A stretch of 64,000 nt of DNA from Leuctra nigra. Lineage: Eukaryota > Arthropoda > Insecta > Plecoptera > Leuctridae. Location of the stretch: contig OW203762.1 in NCBI GenBank assembly GCA_934045905.1, positions 14,912,345-14,976,344 on the forward strand. Direction: 5' to 3'. A program made the position numbers and the translations under genes. Below, piece after piece: positions 20,599 through 31,931 of the stretch (position 1 is the stretch's first letter; each line of letters begins with the position of its first letter). The notes beneath the pieces were generated by a model that saw only the letters and a list, made by a program, of their open reading frames with translations, ran no database searches and was not told where the DNA came from.

Positions 20599-22325
20599 AT
20601 TGGATTGCAGAAACTAATTGATAAGTAGCACAGATTAATAATATAATGGGCTTCATTCGTTGCATCAAGGAGTAAGCCAACTAATTTTTAAGGCCTTATT
20701 TTAAAAAGTCCAATGTTTTTTGAATGTAATGAAATGGTGAAAAACCCTTAGCCCATTACAGTTCATGCACGTTTCCTTTTCAATTCACAAATGTTTTAGT
20801 GCGATCGATATCTTTATAAATGCTATTATTAGAAGTCTCTGGCAAACGTTTTGAAGAACCCTGTGTGTAGGGGACAAAACAATTGATAATATTTACAAAT
20901 GCAATTTGAAGAAATGCTAATTCCCAAAGTTTGGATTTACATGCAACAATGGTACCTATACTGTCAAATATTGTCACTGTGTATTGTTTGTTGGTGACCT
21001 TTTTTGCCGTTAGGTACCACTTTTTATGAGCTTCCTTATCAAAACTGTCAATATAGTTAATGCGTTTATTTTTTATTTTTAATAAACATTTTTTATTATA
21101 TTTTGCTGCCAGGCACTAGTTATTTAAAAAGCAATTTAAATAATTATCCTATCTAATATACAATGTGGAAACTTGTTTATTAGGTAATTAATAATTTTAG
21201 AATAAATTGATTCACCAGTTTGGGATGCAGGCAATGAACACCATCCAAATTGGAAGTTTGTACGTAAATAGTTGAACAATCCTAGACCATTTGGTTTGAA
21301 AGTAAATTGTCTTCCAAGACTGACATGTATGAACTGGGGACTTGAACATTTATTTACAAGCAGTCCTATTCCTTACATACTCCAATCCGATCATTATTGT
21401 TGTTCTTTTTTAATGTTTCAAACAAGCGACAATGTAATGTACCTCTACATGCTAGTAAATGTCCTTAAATAAAACTACCCCTCCCCTAATTATTGTGACC
21501 ATGCTTTACTTGAAATAGATGCATTTCATAGATTTTATATAATTTTTTTCATCTGTTGTAAATGGTTACATTAATTTATTGTCGATTCACATACTTTTTA
21601 TTACTATTAGTATTCTTCTACACACGTTTCAGTTTATTACTAAAAATATTATCTGTACATCCCACAAATACTCAAAATGGTCAAATTGTATGTAAATATA
21701 CCAGTAGGTTAGGTGCATACCATTTACTACAGCAAAATGACTAAAATAGTTGCCTTTGCAACTACTGGTTGGCCTTTGCCACAAACAAGACACTGTTTAA
21801 ATTGTAGGTAGAAAGAAAATGTGTATGTAAACAAAGTATGTTCTCTAAAATAAAATATACCTAGTAGTATTAGGTAGTTACATTATTTTGAGAGAAAAAT
21901 ACATATTCATACAAGAAACAAATGATTACTTAATGTTCGATGGTTCCAAAAACATCAATGATCCCAATTAATTTATTTTTGCCTATCACAATCAGACGTG
22001 ACGTGAACCATTATTTTAATGTAAGTGCTAAATTAATTTGATGAAACTAGAGAGCAATGAATGGGTCGGGAGTAAATTATGCTAGGTAGTCGCAATGGAA
22101 CTTGAAATATGTTCCAGCGCAGGACTCTTGCCTAGGACTGCGATATTTTATTATTTAAACTTACTCTTTAAACATCTCCATCAGCGAAACAAACCATAAC
22201 TTGATTTTAAATAATTTTTGTAAGAATTACTACCTAACATTTCCATCAAGGAAACCATTTTCCCGCCTATGGGCAGAGGTTGGGAAGAAAAGATATTCCA
22301 GTAGCAGTAGTAAGTGCTTGAGAGC

Positions 22326-22466
22326 TGGGTTATCAGTGCCCGATAAAGTTAGCGGTAGGATTTATCACCTGAAACCATGGCAACAGCCAATGAAACACAG
22401 CCATCGATGGCTAGACCGCTAAAGTGAACTTTATCTTACTTATCGAGAGACGTCGTACAACCGGGC
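22326..22466. mobile_element. 140-bp MITE (CCCGATAA ends), copy 2
   Basis: About 85-90% like the copy at 15106 by eye, with the same TTAGCGGTAGGATTTATC start and CGTACAACCGGGCC end. Confidence 0.7.
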
Positions 22467-22562
22467 CTAAATGAAGGCCCAGAATGTTTTCATTCTTAAT
22501 GAATAACCTTCAACAACGCATCTTTCCAATGAAACTACAATCTTTGAACATTGTATGAACCC

Positions 22563-22568
22563 TTTATT
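22563..22568 (-). terminator. EMC4 polyadenylation signal
   Basis: AATAAA on the minus strand, 175 bp after the EMC4 stop codon. Confidence 0.5.
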
Positions 22569-22742
22569 GGAAACTGTATTACATAAACACACACAATAAC
22601 AAAGAAATAATTGGGTCTGGTATTTTATGATGATGTGTAGAAATGTAATGTCCTCAGTGAAAAGGTGTTTCAATTGGTGAATATAATTTATAATAATGTA
22701 ATACATAATAAACACACAGCTCTATTACCCTACGATGCCAAG

Positions 22743-25700
22743 TTATAAAGAAACTCCTCCGCCGGAATATTCCATCCTCGTCTGCGGCTCGACGAATGCG
22801 AGCCAATCGGATGTGTGCGACGGTAGAAGACCCATCGAATGGCATTTGTAAAGCGCCACTGCCACACTCACTATGTTGCCAAGGAGGAACACTAACTTCT
22901 GACCAATCGCATGGCTCCCTTCTATCACTTTGAACGCTGCAAGAAAAATACATCTTTTGTAGGGCACTCATAATTTGAATCTGAAAAGGGGAGACAAGCT
23001 ATTCTGCGTAGAGGGAAAGCCTCCAGCCGGTTGTGAATCTGGGGTGGATGGGAGCCCTATCATTTGATTAGTACTACAAATAATCTTTAACTAACAAACC
23101 TCCTATCACGTTTTTTTTAAAGAAATAGTCATAAAAGGGCAATTACATGGTATCAAATTAATAACAAGATTATACCATTTTGTACAATTGCTCACCTCTA
23201 GTAAAAATGTACATGTCAGAATTTGTAAGTGACACTCCAACAAAATTGGGCTTAGAACTTTATGCATAAACTTGATTATTAAAACATCCTTATTCCTTGG
23301 CCAACTCTCCCTCGGATGGAATTAATTAACAAATCTTTTCATGTTTTTTTTATGTAGGCTAGCAAGTGCAGAGGGCTTATCTAATTCTGCCTGTTGCTTA
23401 TCATTGCACACTGAAACAATATTGAGTCATCTCACAACGACTGTTACTTACTCGTTTGCATTGAGAATAGTGCCTTGACTGGTCTGACGATCAGCATGCC
23501 GACCATCATGATGGGGAATATCGAGATGGAGTTACCTGCCATGTACATGATGAAGAGGTTCATCGGCACCTGAAACAACCAATACACTTGGATCAGCGAG
23601 AATCAAATTTGTCCAACAATTGGCACTTTCTTCGAAAGGTAGACCTGTATAGTCAAGGAAACTATGTAGATGGTTCATACTCTATCTCTCTCTGCTCCAT
23701 ATAAAAACATGTTTATGTTATGGGTCAGAGAGAGGCAGAGTATGAACCATCTAGTTTCCCTGACTGTACCTCCCACTCCCTACACAAAAAGGGAATTGGT
23801 ACTGTCACTCATGGCAGAATAAGGAAACATGCTACTTCCTTAAATAGTAGTAGGTACCTGTCCTACATTTAAAAATCCAACCCTTTCTGCACCCGAGATA
23901 ACTCATATAGGTACACTCGACAATTCATAAAACGGTATTTGAAAGAAATGGATTGTCTGAAAAAAATGTGATGGCATCCTCTGATGAAGTCTATACTGAC
24001 TCGTCATCTACCTCTAGTAGGTGAGCTGCTCTGATTTCATTGATAATAACAAGGATTGATTGTCAATTAACCTGACCAGCAGCCAATCTGTTTCGTTCAA
24101 ATACCGTTTTATGAATTGTCGAGTGTACCTACCGAGCAGTATTTTTTTCTCGTTGCGACCGCCTTCGTTTCGGCCACAGCCGTCTGTATACTCGTCGTTC
24201 GTTCCTCCTCCTCCTGGTAGCTGCCTGTCGTCTGAGTAGAAATTGTAGTTCCAAACCTGCCACCCGGGATGGGGTCACTACCGGCGCGCATTTGAATAAC
24301 CAAGCGACGGTGGCGGCCCCATCCCGGGACGGCAGATGAGGAACTACTCAGACGACAGGCAGCTCACAGGAGGAGGGAGGGACGAACTGACGAATATACA
24401 GACGGCTGTAGTTTCGGCGTAATGCAATCTTAATAGCAGTGAATTGAAGGCGGTTGCCACGAGATCAAAAAAATTATATAGAATGGGGCCCCCGGACCCC
24501 TATGACCCCGTCGAACACGACGTCACAGTGACATCCTTCAGAATTAAATAGAATTCAATATGCCACCTCAGTGTATTGTTTAGTCCGACGTCAGCAACCG
24601 TGAAAACAAATAAAATTTGTCTCAAACGATCTCGAAAGTAGGTCACCTGGCTCATTATTCCTTCCAACGAAATGACACTTACTCAATGTCAAGCTTTAAT
24701 GTGAAATTTCTGAATAGAAACCTGAGAATTAGGTATAGGAGGTAAATTTACAATATGGGAATGGAAGTGGCTACAGTCACGGTACCCCGTGACAGCAGTG
24801 AAATGCAAAATGGCCGGCACGCTCCCGTGACAGCAGTGAAAAATTATACCTAAACACTGCTGTCACGGGGCGCGTGCACACGCGCTAGCGTGAAAGCAGT
24901 TTATTTCTTGTTTTTTAATGAAAATTACATTTACGGCTGTATCTACACTATTTTTTACAAAAATTGTAATAAGTAATCCGACGTGACAGGGGGGCGTGTT
25001 TGCGCTACGAGAATGCACATTAATCTCACTTTATCCACCACTAAATGACCCAAAATAGGTAGGTACGCACAATATTGTAAATTTGTTGTTTTGTTAATGT
25101 AACGACACTATTTCCAAAAAATGAAGTTATGTACTACTATCTAGATTTCAAAAATAACACGAGGACGTGAACACTTGTGCAAGGTGCATACGCCCCCCCG
25201 TGGAAGCAGTCCACGGACTGCTTTCACGCCAGCGTGTGCACGCCCCCCGTGACAGCAGTGTTTAGGTCGAGCGTCACACTGCAGTCACGGTAGCGTGAAC
25301 CCAGTGCATTAGCTGCTGTCACGGAAGCCCCCCGTGGCAGCAGTGTTTAGGTCGAGCGATACACTACAGTCACGCTACCGTGAACACCTGCTGCCACGGG
25401 ACCCCGCGGCAGCAGACGCGTCCTATGGGAATACTCTACCAATCTTCTTTTGTCATGGTTGGACGAAAGGGCAATGCTAGAGTGAAGTCCCTTATCGTAA
25501 ATTTACCTAAGGTTAAAAACTATAGCTTACAAAATAGTCCTTACCTGTTTTAAAGGTCCAAGTGCAAGCTCCCACGACTTCTTTATAATGAGATGATTTG
25601 GGTCCGATTCCCGTGCGACTTCAGTCGTAGACTGCCCTGCTGATGGGTTGTAGCCAGGAGGAGAAGCTAGGTCTGAACTTCTGTCTTGCTTGCTCCTAAG

Positions 25701-25866
25701 AGTAGCATAAATCAGGAAATTAAATTGGATGTAGTACCTATACCTACCTGTCTGATGTGATGTGCCCAATAGTAGGAGGAGTGAGAGAATTGAATGAAAC
25801 AACTTACTTGGTTCCTGAATCCATCGCCCACTTGTACTTTTTATGACTTACTCTGGCTACAGACAT
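22743..25866 (-). CDS. EMC4: ER membrane protein complex subunit 4, 4 exons, complete
   Basis: Coding exons 25808-25866, 25545-25695, 23452-23569 and 22743-22936; all borders are GT/AG, phases agree, 522 nt (173 aa plus TAA). N-terminus [18 protein letters not shown]; cytosolic region with SPPGYNP and [20 protein letters not shown]; membrane part starting [20 protein letters not shown] (residues about 69-88), [18 protein letters not shown], then [20 protein letters not shown] and the family signature [20 protein letters not shown] with tail RMEYSGGG. This is the conserved EMC4 (TMEM85) architecture. EMC inserts tail-anchored and multi-pass proteins into the ER membrane. The length matches the family. 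The long intron 2 contains five or more small transposons. Confidence 0.95.
23640..23772. mobile_element. Short foldback MITE
   Basis: Arms CTATGTAGATGGTTCATACT and AGTATGAACCATCTAGTTTC are inverted around a short loop, each followed by CTCTCTCTG-type sequence. Inside EMC4 intron 2. Confidence 0.6.
23909..24128. mobile_element. 220-bp TA-type MITE, copy 2 (best preserved)
   Basis: A perfect terminal inverted repeat of about 35 bp beginning GGTACACTCGACAATTCATA, flanked by TA, consistent with a Tc1/mariner-type MITE. Same family as 13995 and 34828. Confidence 0.8.
24149..24463. mobile_element. Foldback element in EMC4 intron
   Basis: Arms with CAGCCGTCTGTATACTCGTC and CTGCCTGTCGTCTGAGTAG recur inverted at about 24330-24410; the outer CTCG..ACCGCCTTC pairs with GAAGGCGGT..CGAG. 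The loop contains CCCGGGATGGGG-type inner arms. Non-coding. Confidence 0.7.
24774..25410. mobile_element. Foldback element with reiterated CCGTGACAGCAGTG
   Basis: CCCGTGACAGCAGTG and its inverse CACTGCTGTCACGG occur at least seven times, clustered at both ends (24774-24880 and 25190-25410). Looks like a non-autonomous DNA transposon with reiterated subterminal binding-type motifs. In EMC4 intron 2. Confidence 0.65.
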
Positions 25867-25979
25867 AGTTGCTAATGTATTAATAAAATGTATTTAATAT
25901 GGAAATATGTTAATGCTAATTGAAAATCAATTAATGTTGACAATGGCGTGACAACCACTTCTTTCCATTTAAAAACAGT

Positions 25980-26000
25980 ATGGCGGACCCAATATGGCGG
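25980..26000. promoter_or_regulatory. Two ATGGCGGAC motifs upstream of EMC4
   Basis: Two copies of ATGGCGG (25980-25986 and 25994-26000), the core of YY1/Pho-type sites, lie 114-134 bp 5' of the EMC4 start. Assignment as promoter elements is inference. Confidence 0.35.
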
Positions 26001-26229
26001 ACGACGAGGTCGGTCTAGAAGTTCATCAGAGTGCCGATCAAGAAGTAGGGCGGTTTCATTTTAAACTGATGGAACCGACGTCCGACATGTGACAAAACTT
26101 AGGAACACACTACACAGTACATGGAAACCAGATGACATAATGGAAAATTTTCTTTAATTATGTCATGTCAGACAAGGCGCATTAAAGAATGTAATGAAAA
26201 ATCACATGCACTATTTGACTATTGATAGC

Positions 26230-27975
26230 ATTAAAATATGGTTCGACGGGGACATGAGGTTGCTTGAATCGACGGGGACATGAGGTTGCTTGGGTCGACG
26301 GGGACATGAGGTTGCTGAGTTGATGTGGATATGAGGTTGCTGGGTTGATGTGGACATGAGGTTGCTTGGTACGACGTGGACATGAGGTTGCTTGGTTGAC
26401 GGGGACATGAGGTTGCTTGGTACACGGGGACATGGGGTTGCTGGGTTGACGTGGACATGAGGTTGATTGGTACGACGTGGACATGGGGTTGCTTGGTTGA
26501 CGTGGACATGGGGTTGCTGGGTTGACGGGGACATGGGGTTGCTGGGTTGACGGGGACATGGGGTTGCTGGGTTGACGTGGACATGAGGTTGATTGGTACG
26601 ACGAGGACATGGGGTTGCTTGGTTGACGTGGACATGGGGTTGCTGGGTTGACGGGGACATGGGGTTGCTTGGTTGACGTGGACATGGGGTTGCTGGGTTG
26701 ACGTGGACATGGGGTTGCTGGGTTGACGGGGACATGGGGTTGCTGGGTTGACGGGGACATGGGGTTGCTGGGTTGACGTGGACATGAGGTTGATTGGTAC
26801 GACGTGGACATGGGGTTGCTTGGTTGACGTGGACATGGGGTTGCTGGGTTGACGGGGACATGGGGTTGCTGGGTTGACGGGGACATGGGGTTGCTGGGTT
26901 GACGTGGACATGAGGTTGATTGGTACGACGTGGACATGGGGTTGCTTGGTTGACGGGGACATGAGGTTGCTTGGGTCGACGGGGACATGAGGTTGCTAGG
27001 TTGACGGGGACATGAGGTTGCTTGGTACGACGTGGACATGAGGTTGATTGGTACGACGTGGACATGGGGTTGCTTGGTTGACGGGGACATGAGGTTGCTA
27101 GGTTGACGGGGACATGGGGTTGCTTGGGTCGACGGGGACATGAGGTTGCTAGGTTGACGGGGACATGAGGTTGCTTGGTACGACGTGGACATGAGGTTGA
27201 TTGGTACGACGTGGACATGGGGTTGCTTGGTTGACGGGGACATGAGGTTGCTTGGGTCGACGGGGACATGGGGTTGCTGGGTTGACGTGGACATGAGGTT
27301 GATTGGTACGACGTGGACATGAGGTTGCTTGGTTGACGGGGACATGAGGTTGATTGGTACGACGTGGACATGAGGCTGCTTGGTTGACGGGGACATGAGG
27401 TTGATTGGTACGACGTGGACATGAGGCTGCTGGGTTGACGTGGACATGAGGTTGCTTGGGTCGACGGGGACATGGGGTTGCTGGGTTGACGTGGACATGA
27501 GGTTGATTGGTACGACGTGGACATGAGGTTGCTTGGTTGACGGGGACATGAGGTTGATTGGTACGACGTGGACATGAGGCTGCTGGGTTGACGTGGACAT
27601 GAGGTTGCTTGGGTCGACGGGGACATGGGGTTGCTGGGTTGACGTGGACATGAGGTTGATTGGTACGACGTGGACATGAGGTTGCTTGGTTGACGGGGAC
27701 ATGAGGTTGCTTGGGTCGACGGGGACATGGGGTTGCTGGGTTGACGTGGACATGAGGTTGCTTGGGTCGACGGGGACATGGGGTTGATTGGTACGACGTG
27801 GACATGAGGCTGCTGGGTTGACGTGGACATGAGGTTGCTTGGGTCGACGGGGACATGGGGTTGCTGGGTTGACGTGGACATGAGGTTGATTGGTACGACG
27901 TGGACATGAGGTTGCTGGGTTGACGTGGACATGAGGTTGCTTGGGTCGACGGGGACATGGGGTTGCTGGGTTGAC
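26230..27975. repeat. Minisatellite, interleaved 25/26-bp units
   Basis: About 65-70 copies of GGTTGACGGGGACATGGGGT-type units, with GATTGGTACGACGTGGACAT and CTTGGGTCGACGGGGACATG variants arranged in higher-order groups. The units lack stop codons in the three minus frames, so three long overlapping minus-strand frames (up to 602 codons) result. Starts about 12 bp after the stop codon of the HMG-like gene, so its 5' part probably lies in that 3' UTR. Confidence 0.9.
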
Positions 27976-27986
27976 GTGGACCGTGT

Positions 27987-30900
27987 TCATCTCATCATGT
28001 CCATGACATAGTACACGACATCTAGCCAGTGGATCTCGATGTCCTCGTCATCTTCATCGTCGTTGTCATCGGAGTCCTCAGAGAGTTCACTATTGCCAGG
28101 GTTTTTCTCAGCCGAACATTTCTTGGCCTGCACAGCAATGTCACAATGTTTATTGTTTAGTAAAAGGAAACTTCATACATGAGACTGAATCTTTGAATCC
28201 TATAGTACCTACTCATTCAAAACGCGGACTGTCATGGAGGCGATGGACCCACAAACACCACTGACAATTAAACACAAGTTACAAAGCTTATTTTAAGCGG
28301 TACCAGCGGTATTTTAAGGCATGGTCTAACAAGTTATCTATTATTGTAATTGTTTTTCTTGTCTTCTGCACCGATCAAGCAATCGAACTGAATATTTCTA
28401 CAACATGAAGTGTTTGAGCAAAATTCTCTCATTGGTTGAAAAGCGAACAGGAATTTTCAGACAGAAGATTAATGCGCATGCAATTTGAGGGCCACGTTTA
28501 TCATGTGGTCTATAAGATATCTAAGCATGCCATTGTGACGACGTTGGCAATGTCTTGCTTCACTTACCTTCTTCTCGTTGAGCCTCTTGGCGACATTGAT
28601 GAACATTTGTTGCTCCTCTTCACTCATTTCGTGCCAGATCTGACAGGCGAGATCTATCTTCTGCTGGGGGCTGAGACTCCCGTGGCTTCGTCTGAGCACC
28701 TGCAACATGACGCATCACATCTCGTACAGAGGGTTGAAGTGTCGTGCCAGATCTGACAGGCGAGATCTATCTTCTGCTGGGGGCTGAGACTCTCGTGGCT
28801 TCGTCTGAGCACCTGCAACATGACGCATCACATCTCGTACAGAGGGTTGAAAGGCCTACTACAACAGTGGTAGGTACCCAACCTTCGGCCCGCGGGACTC
28901 ATTTTTGTGGCCCCCCAGTTGATGTTTCAAATACCTATTTATTAAAAAAATGTGTTTACTGAAAAAATAATATTAAAAAAAATCGCATTTCATTTGATAC
29001 ATATTTTGAGAGTTGTCATGTAATGTTAGGATCCACGCATGAAGCCATTTACCAATTCCGAAAATTGTAAAATGTGTTTGTTTTGGCGTGCGTGTGAAAT
29101 ATTGTACGATTCGTTTCTATAATAAACAATTAGAGACATTCGAATGAACCAGGCACGTAAGAGAGGGGGGAAGGGGTATCTCCCCCTCATCTGAGCAGAC
29201 TGACCCTCTATTCACCAAACAAAATTAAGTTTAGCATTCCAAAATCACTTATAAATTTGCAAATTCTAAAAAAAAAGGCCCTGAATCACTTAAAATTATT
29301 GTTAAATTCTAAAAAAACGCCCTGCGGGGCTAAAACTGGGGGGCTTCGCCCCCCCCCCCCCCCCCCTCCTGATAAAAGCAGTTCCTACGCGCCATGAAAT
29401 GAACCTACCTGATCACGTGAGCATTATTGTCATTTAAAAAGAAAAAATGCGGCCCGCAGGGACGACGCTAGGATTTTTATACAGGGGGGGTCTAGGTAGG
29501 GCAATAAACTTTTTAGGGGGGGCAAACGTATTTTCACATGTGTATATTTTCATATTATGGCGTCGGGATCAGGCGCTAAGAACTAGTGGCGTAGGAACTA
29601 AATTTGCAAGGGGGAGAATAATATGTAAAATAACTTGAGCTGGAGATACTAGTGTCTACGAAAACAATGGGGGGTCTGGGGGGAGGGCCTCCCAGTAAAA
29701 TTCAGGTCCGGGGCGCACAGCTCCGAAAATTTTTTGAATTTCAAACATCAATTTGGTGCATTTCTATGCGATTTTAACACTTTTTAAGCACATTTTTTTC
29801 TTGACACATAAATATAAGTAGTACATAGGGAGGGGTATTGAATCAGAGGGGGGATTCTCCCCCCCCATCCCCCCCACCCCTTCCTACGCGCCTGGTAGGG
29901 ATAATTAAAAAAAGTGAAGTCTTCAAAAAATTATCCCTACAGGCTACACTAATTTTTATGAACTATCCTCCCACCATTTTTCGTCCCTTACCATTTCCCA
30001 AGATTCTCCACTTTTTCCACAGCCACCTTCACTCCACTCATCCACTTCGTTCGCGGTCTCCCTGAATTTCTTTTCCCTCCCATTGCTGCTCTATCTACCT
30101 TCCTTCTCGGTATCCTCTCTTGTCCCATCCCTTTCAATCGACCAAACCATTTCAATCTCTCCTTTCCTAATTTGAAACTTAGAGTCTCCATTGCAAGATC
30201 TTTCCTTATCTTTGAGCTCCGTATCTTATCCAATTTTTGTCAACCCTGCTATACCTACTTCTTAGGAACTTCATTATGTCTGGCAAACGAAAGTCGCCTA
30301 TTTGCAAAACATTGTCAGCTGAAGTTTTATTTGATAATTTGAACAGTGCAAAAAATTGAAGAAAAGTATAGACTTTCAAGATATTTATTTTCCCACATTT
30401 GGTTTGGGGGGGCACAAGGGGGGCCCCCACCAATGGACTGCCACCTTGACGCGGTGGTGGGGCTTAAGGGACCGGCTCGCATAGCGAGTTGGTCCCAACC
30501 AAGTGTAGTCCAGGGTCGGCCTAGTCCCATGCCCTTCCTTGAATTTGCGGTCCCCTCGGGCCGGCCTCCCCCCTCGAGATGGTGATCCCCCTGAAATCGA
30601 GTCCCACCGGCCCGAAGCCTCCCCCTCCCCCCGGTCCGTCCCCATTCCGGCCTGGCCTTCCCACCAGTTCTGGACTCCCCCGGATCGGGCCCGCTAGGTC
30701 GACCCCTCCCCATGTCCTCCAATTATGTTCAACAAAGTTAAATATAAAATTAATGTGCGCAATATAACCTCGTCGTTGACGCGCCGTTAAACCAAACTAA
30801 TCTAATCTAATCTTATCACAAGGGGGGGCCGCGCGAATGTTTAGGGGGGCCGTGGCCCCCCTAGACCCCCCCTTAGCGTCGTCCCTGGCGGCCCGCCAAC

Positions 30901-31758
30901 AAAAGCAAATTCGTATTATTGGCCCGCATGTGCAATAGGTTGAGTACCACTGGCCTACAAGGTCATACACTCTTGACATGGTGCAGGGGAAATACGTAAT
31001 ACAAGCTGTCATTCATTTCGGTTTGTAGGAAATATGGTTTGAGTTAGTGTCTTCATTCCGATTCGGCACTTTGGACCACTTCCCCCCCCCCCTCCCCCCT
31101 TGTCCCAAGTTGTCAAACTTTTTACCCCCCCCCCTCTCCAATAAAAAAGCGTATGTACACCTGAAGACCTTCCCCCCCCCCCCCCCCCCCGCCCACAAAA
31201 AACACAAAAGGCATATTTTCACTATAGTTACTGATTTATTGCGAAGGAAAAAAAAATAAAAAATGAGAAAGAAAAACATTTTATGAATTTGTTGCAAAAT
31301 ATTACATTCCGAGAATGAGAAAACAATAAAATTGGTAGAAATATGATTTTTGCTGATAACCTCAGATAGGTCGATGTTATATTACTACCTACTTACTTAT
31401 AATACTTGTTGTATTATCATAAAGAGAGGGAGAATTCAAATCTCAGCTGAGGATAATAAATGTGATATTTCAGTTGAAACTAGTGCTGAAACATATAGAC
31501 ATATTGTCACAAAATAAATACAACAAACTGTGACATCACGCTTGTCCCCCCCCCTGTCACAGATTGTCACAGTAACAACTTGAGTGTTTTCAATAATATC
31601 TTTGTTAGAACTCATACCTTCTTCAGCATCTTGAAGAAGAGCTGGAGGCCCGCTTCCAGTTCTGCGGTGGTGTTCTTGGTCTTGGTCTTCCGAGGTCGCC
31701 TCGACGAACTGGACTCTCGTGCGCTGTCATAGCTGGAGTCATCATCTTCTTCCGCAAG
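27987..31758 (-). CDS. HMG-box-like acidic-tailed protein, 3' three exons (partial)
   Basis: Coding exons 31618-31758, 28568-28699 and 27987-28127, all phase 0 with GT/AG borders; 138 residues plus TGA. Exon A: acidic/Ser start EEDDDSSYDS, a basic patch RRPRKTKTK, then ELEAGLQLFFKMLKK. Exon B: VLRRSHGSLSPQQKIDLACQ, IWHEMSEEEQQMFINVAKRL. Exon C: Ser/Asp/Glu run (SEDSDDNDDEDDEDIE) and a hydrophobic end WLDVVYYVMDMMR. The segment from LQLFFKML to AKRL has the spacing of an HMG box (FxxFL helix, LSPxxK helix, IWxxMSEEEQ helix), nearest in feel to small insect sperm-chromatin HMG proteins. That is inference. The 5' exon(s) and ATG were not found between 31759 and 33185. The first intron carries a transposon nest, and exon B has a partial duplicate upstream. 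Confidence 0.6.
28634..28849 (-). repeat. Tandem duplication of part of HMG-like exon B with its acceptor
   Basis: About 108 bp (28634-28741) is repeated at 28742-28849 with two or three differences. The duplicate contains the acceptor TTGCAG and the first 23 codons of exon B but lacks the 3' half and donor, so using the upstream acceptor would shift the frame. Confidence 0.75.
29150..29396. mobile_element. Nested element with G/C-run ends
   Basis: Ends CAGGCACGTAAGAGAGGGGG and CAGTTCCTACGCGCCATG (related by inversion), flanked by GAATGAAC and AAATGAAC (7 of 8). A C-run of about 17 lies near the right end. Confidence 0.5.
29988..30233 (-). pseudogene. Non-LTR retrotransposon ORF2 C-terminal remnant
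   Basis: Minus-strand frame with KLGKERLKWFGRLKGMGQER, IPRRK and GRPRTKWMSGVKVAVEK: the W-FG---RM---R-P and GRPR-W motifs of non-LTR reverse-transcriptase C-termini. No catalytic domain. Carried within the inner hAT element. Confidence 0.65.
30424..30816 (+). mobile_element. Retroposon with (TAATC)n tail
   Basis: A GC-rich 393-bp insert starts CCCCCACCAATGGACTGCCA, ends in TAATCTAATCTAATC and is flanked by an 11-bp direct repeat CACAAGGGGGG (30413-30423 and 30817-30827). A hairpin CCACCTTGACGCGGTGG lies near its start. Tail and duplication indicate target-primed reverse transcription. SINE or 5'-truncated LINE; no tRNA-type boxes were recognised. Confidence 0.7.
31080..31190. repeat. Poly-C clusters
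   Basis: Three C-runs of 8 to 18 between 31082 and 31190. Low complexity; the length is likely unreliable in the assembly. Confidence 0.6.
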
Positions 31759-31931
31759 CTGGAGGACAGAAGGTCCGAGAATGTGGCTGATATCGGAACG
31801 CTCTACTTGCAAGCAGAGATGCCAACGCTCAATTGAAAGGCGGCATAAATACAAATTAATTACTTAAAATAACTTGAAACAACTAGAAACTAGCTTTAAT
31901 TTTTTTAATGCTTTTCTGCGGTGCCTATGAC

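Larger units (their letters stand above)
20599..22742. other. STMP1 3' region and AT-rich intergenic
   Basis: A likely polyadenylation signal AATAAA for STMP1 is at 21081-21086. The rest has no coding exon; one MITE copy is listed separately at 22326. Confidence 0.5.
29457..30887. mobile_element. Inner hAT element with perfect 8-bp duplication
   Basis: Ends CAGGGACGACGCTA and TAGCGTCGTCCCTG, each followed by a G-run; perfect 8-bp duplication GCGGCCCG (29449-29456 and 30888-30895). Inserted in the outer element. It contains a further TIR pair (GGCGTAGGAA, about 29590, and TTCCTACGCGCC, about 29880), a LINE remnant and a retroposon. Confidence 0.85.
28865..30952. mobile_element. Outer hAT-like element of a transposon nest
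   Basis: Ends CAGTGGTAGGTACCCAACCT and TGAGTACCACTG, with CAGTGGT/ACCACTG inverted; adjacent 8-mers TACTACAA and GCCTACAA agree at 6 of 8. Next inside each end is GGCCCGC. Hosts at least three younger insertions. In the HMG-like gene intron. Confidence 0.65.

Noticed and set aside
26182..27990. 602-, 573- and 243-codon minus-strand frames as genes
   Set aside because: They are frames through a stop-free minisatellite and give the same peptides in all three frames; no unique domain. Kept only as a finding.
30327..30767. Gly/Pro-rich frames on both strands
   Set aside because: Shadows within the GC-rich retroposon; no domain and no codon periodicity.
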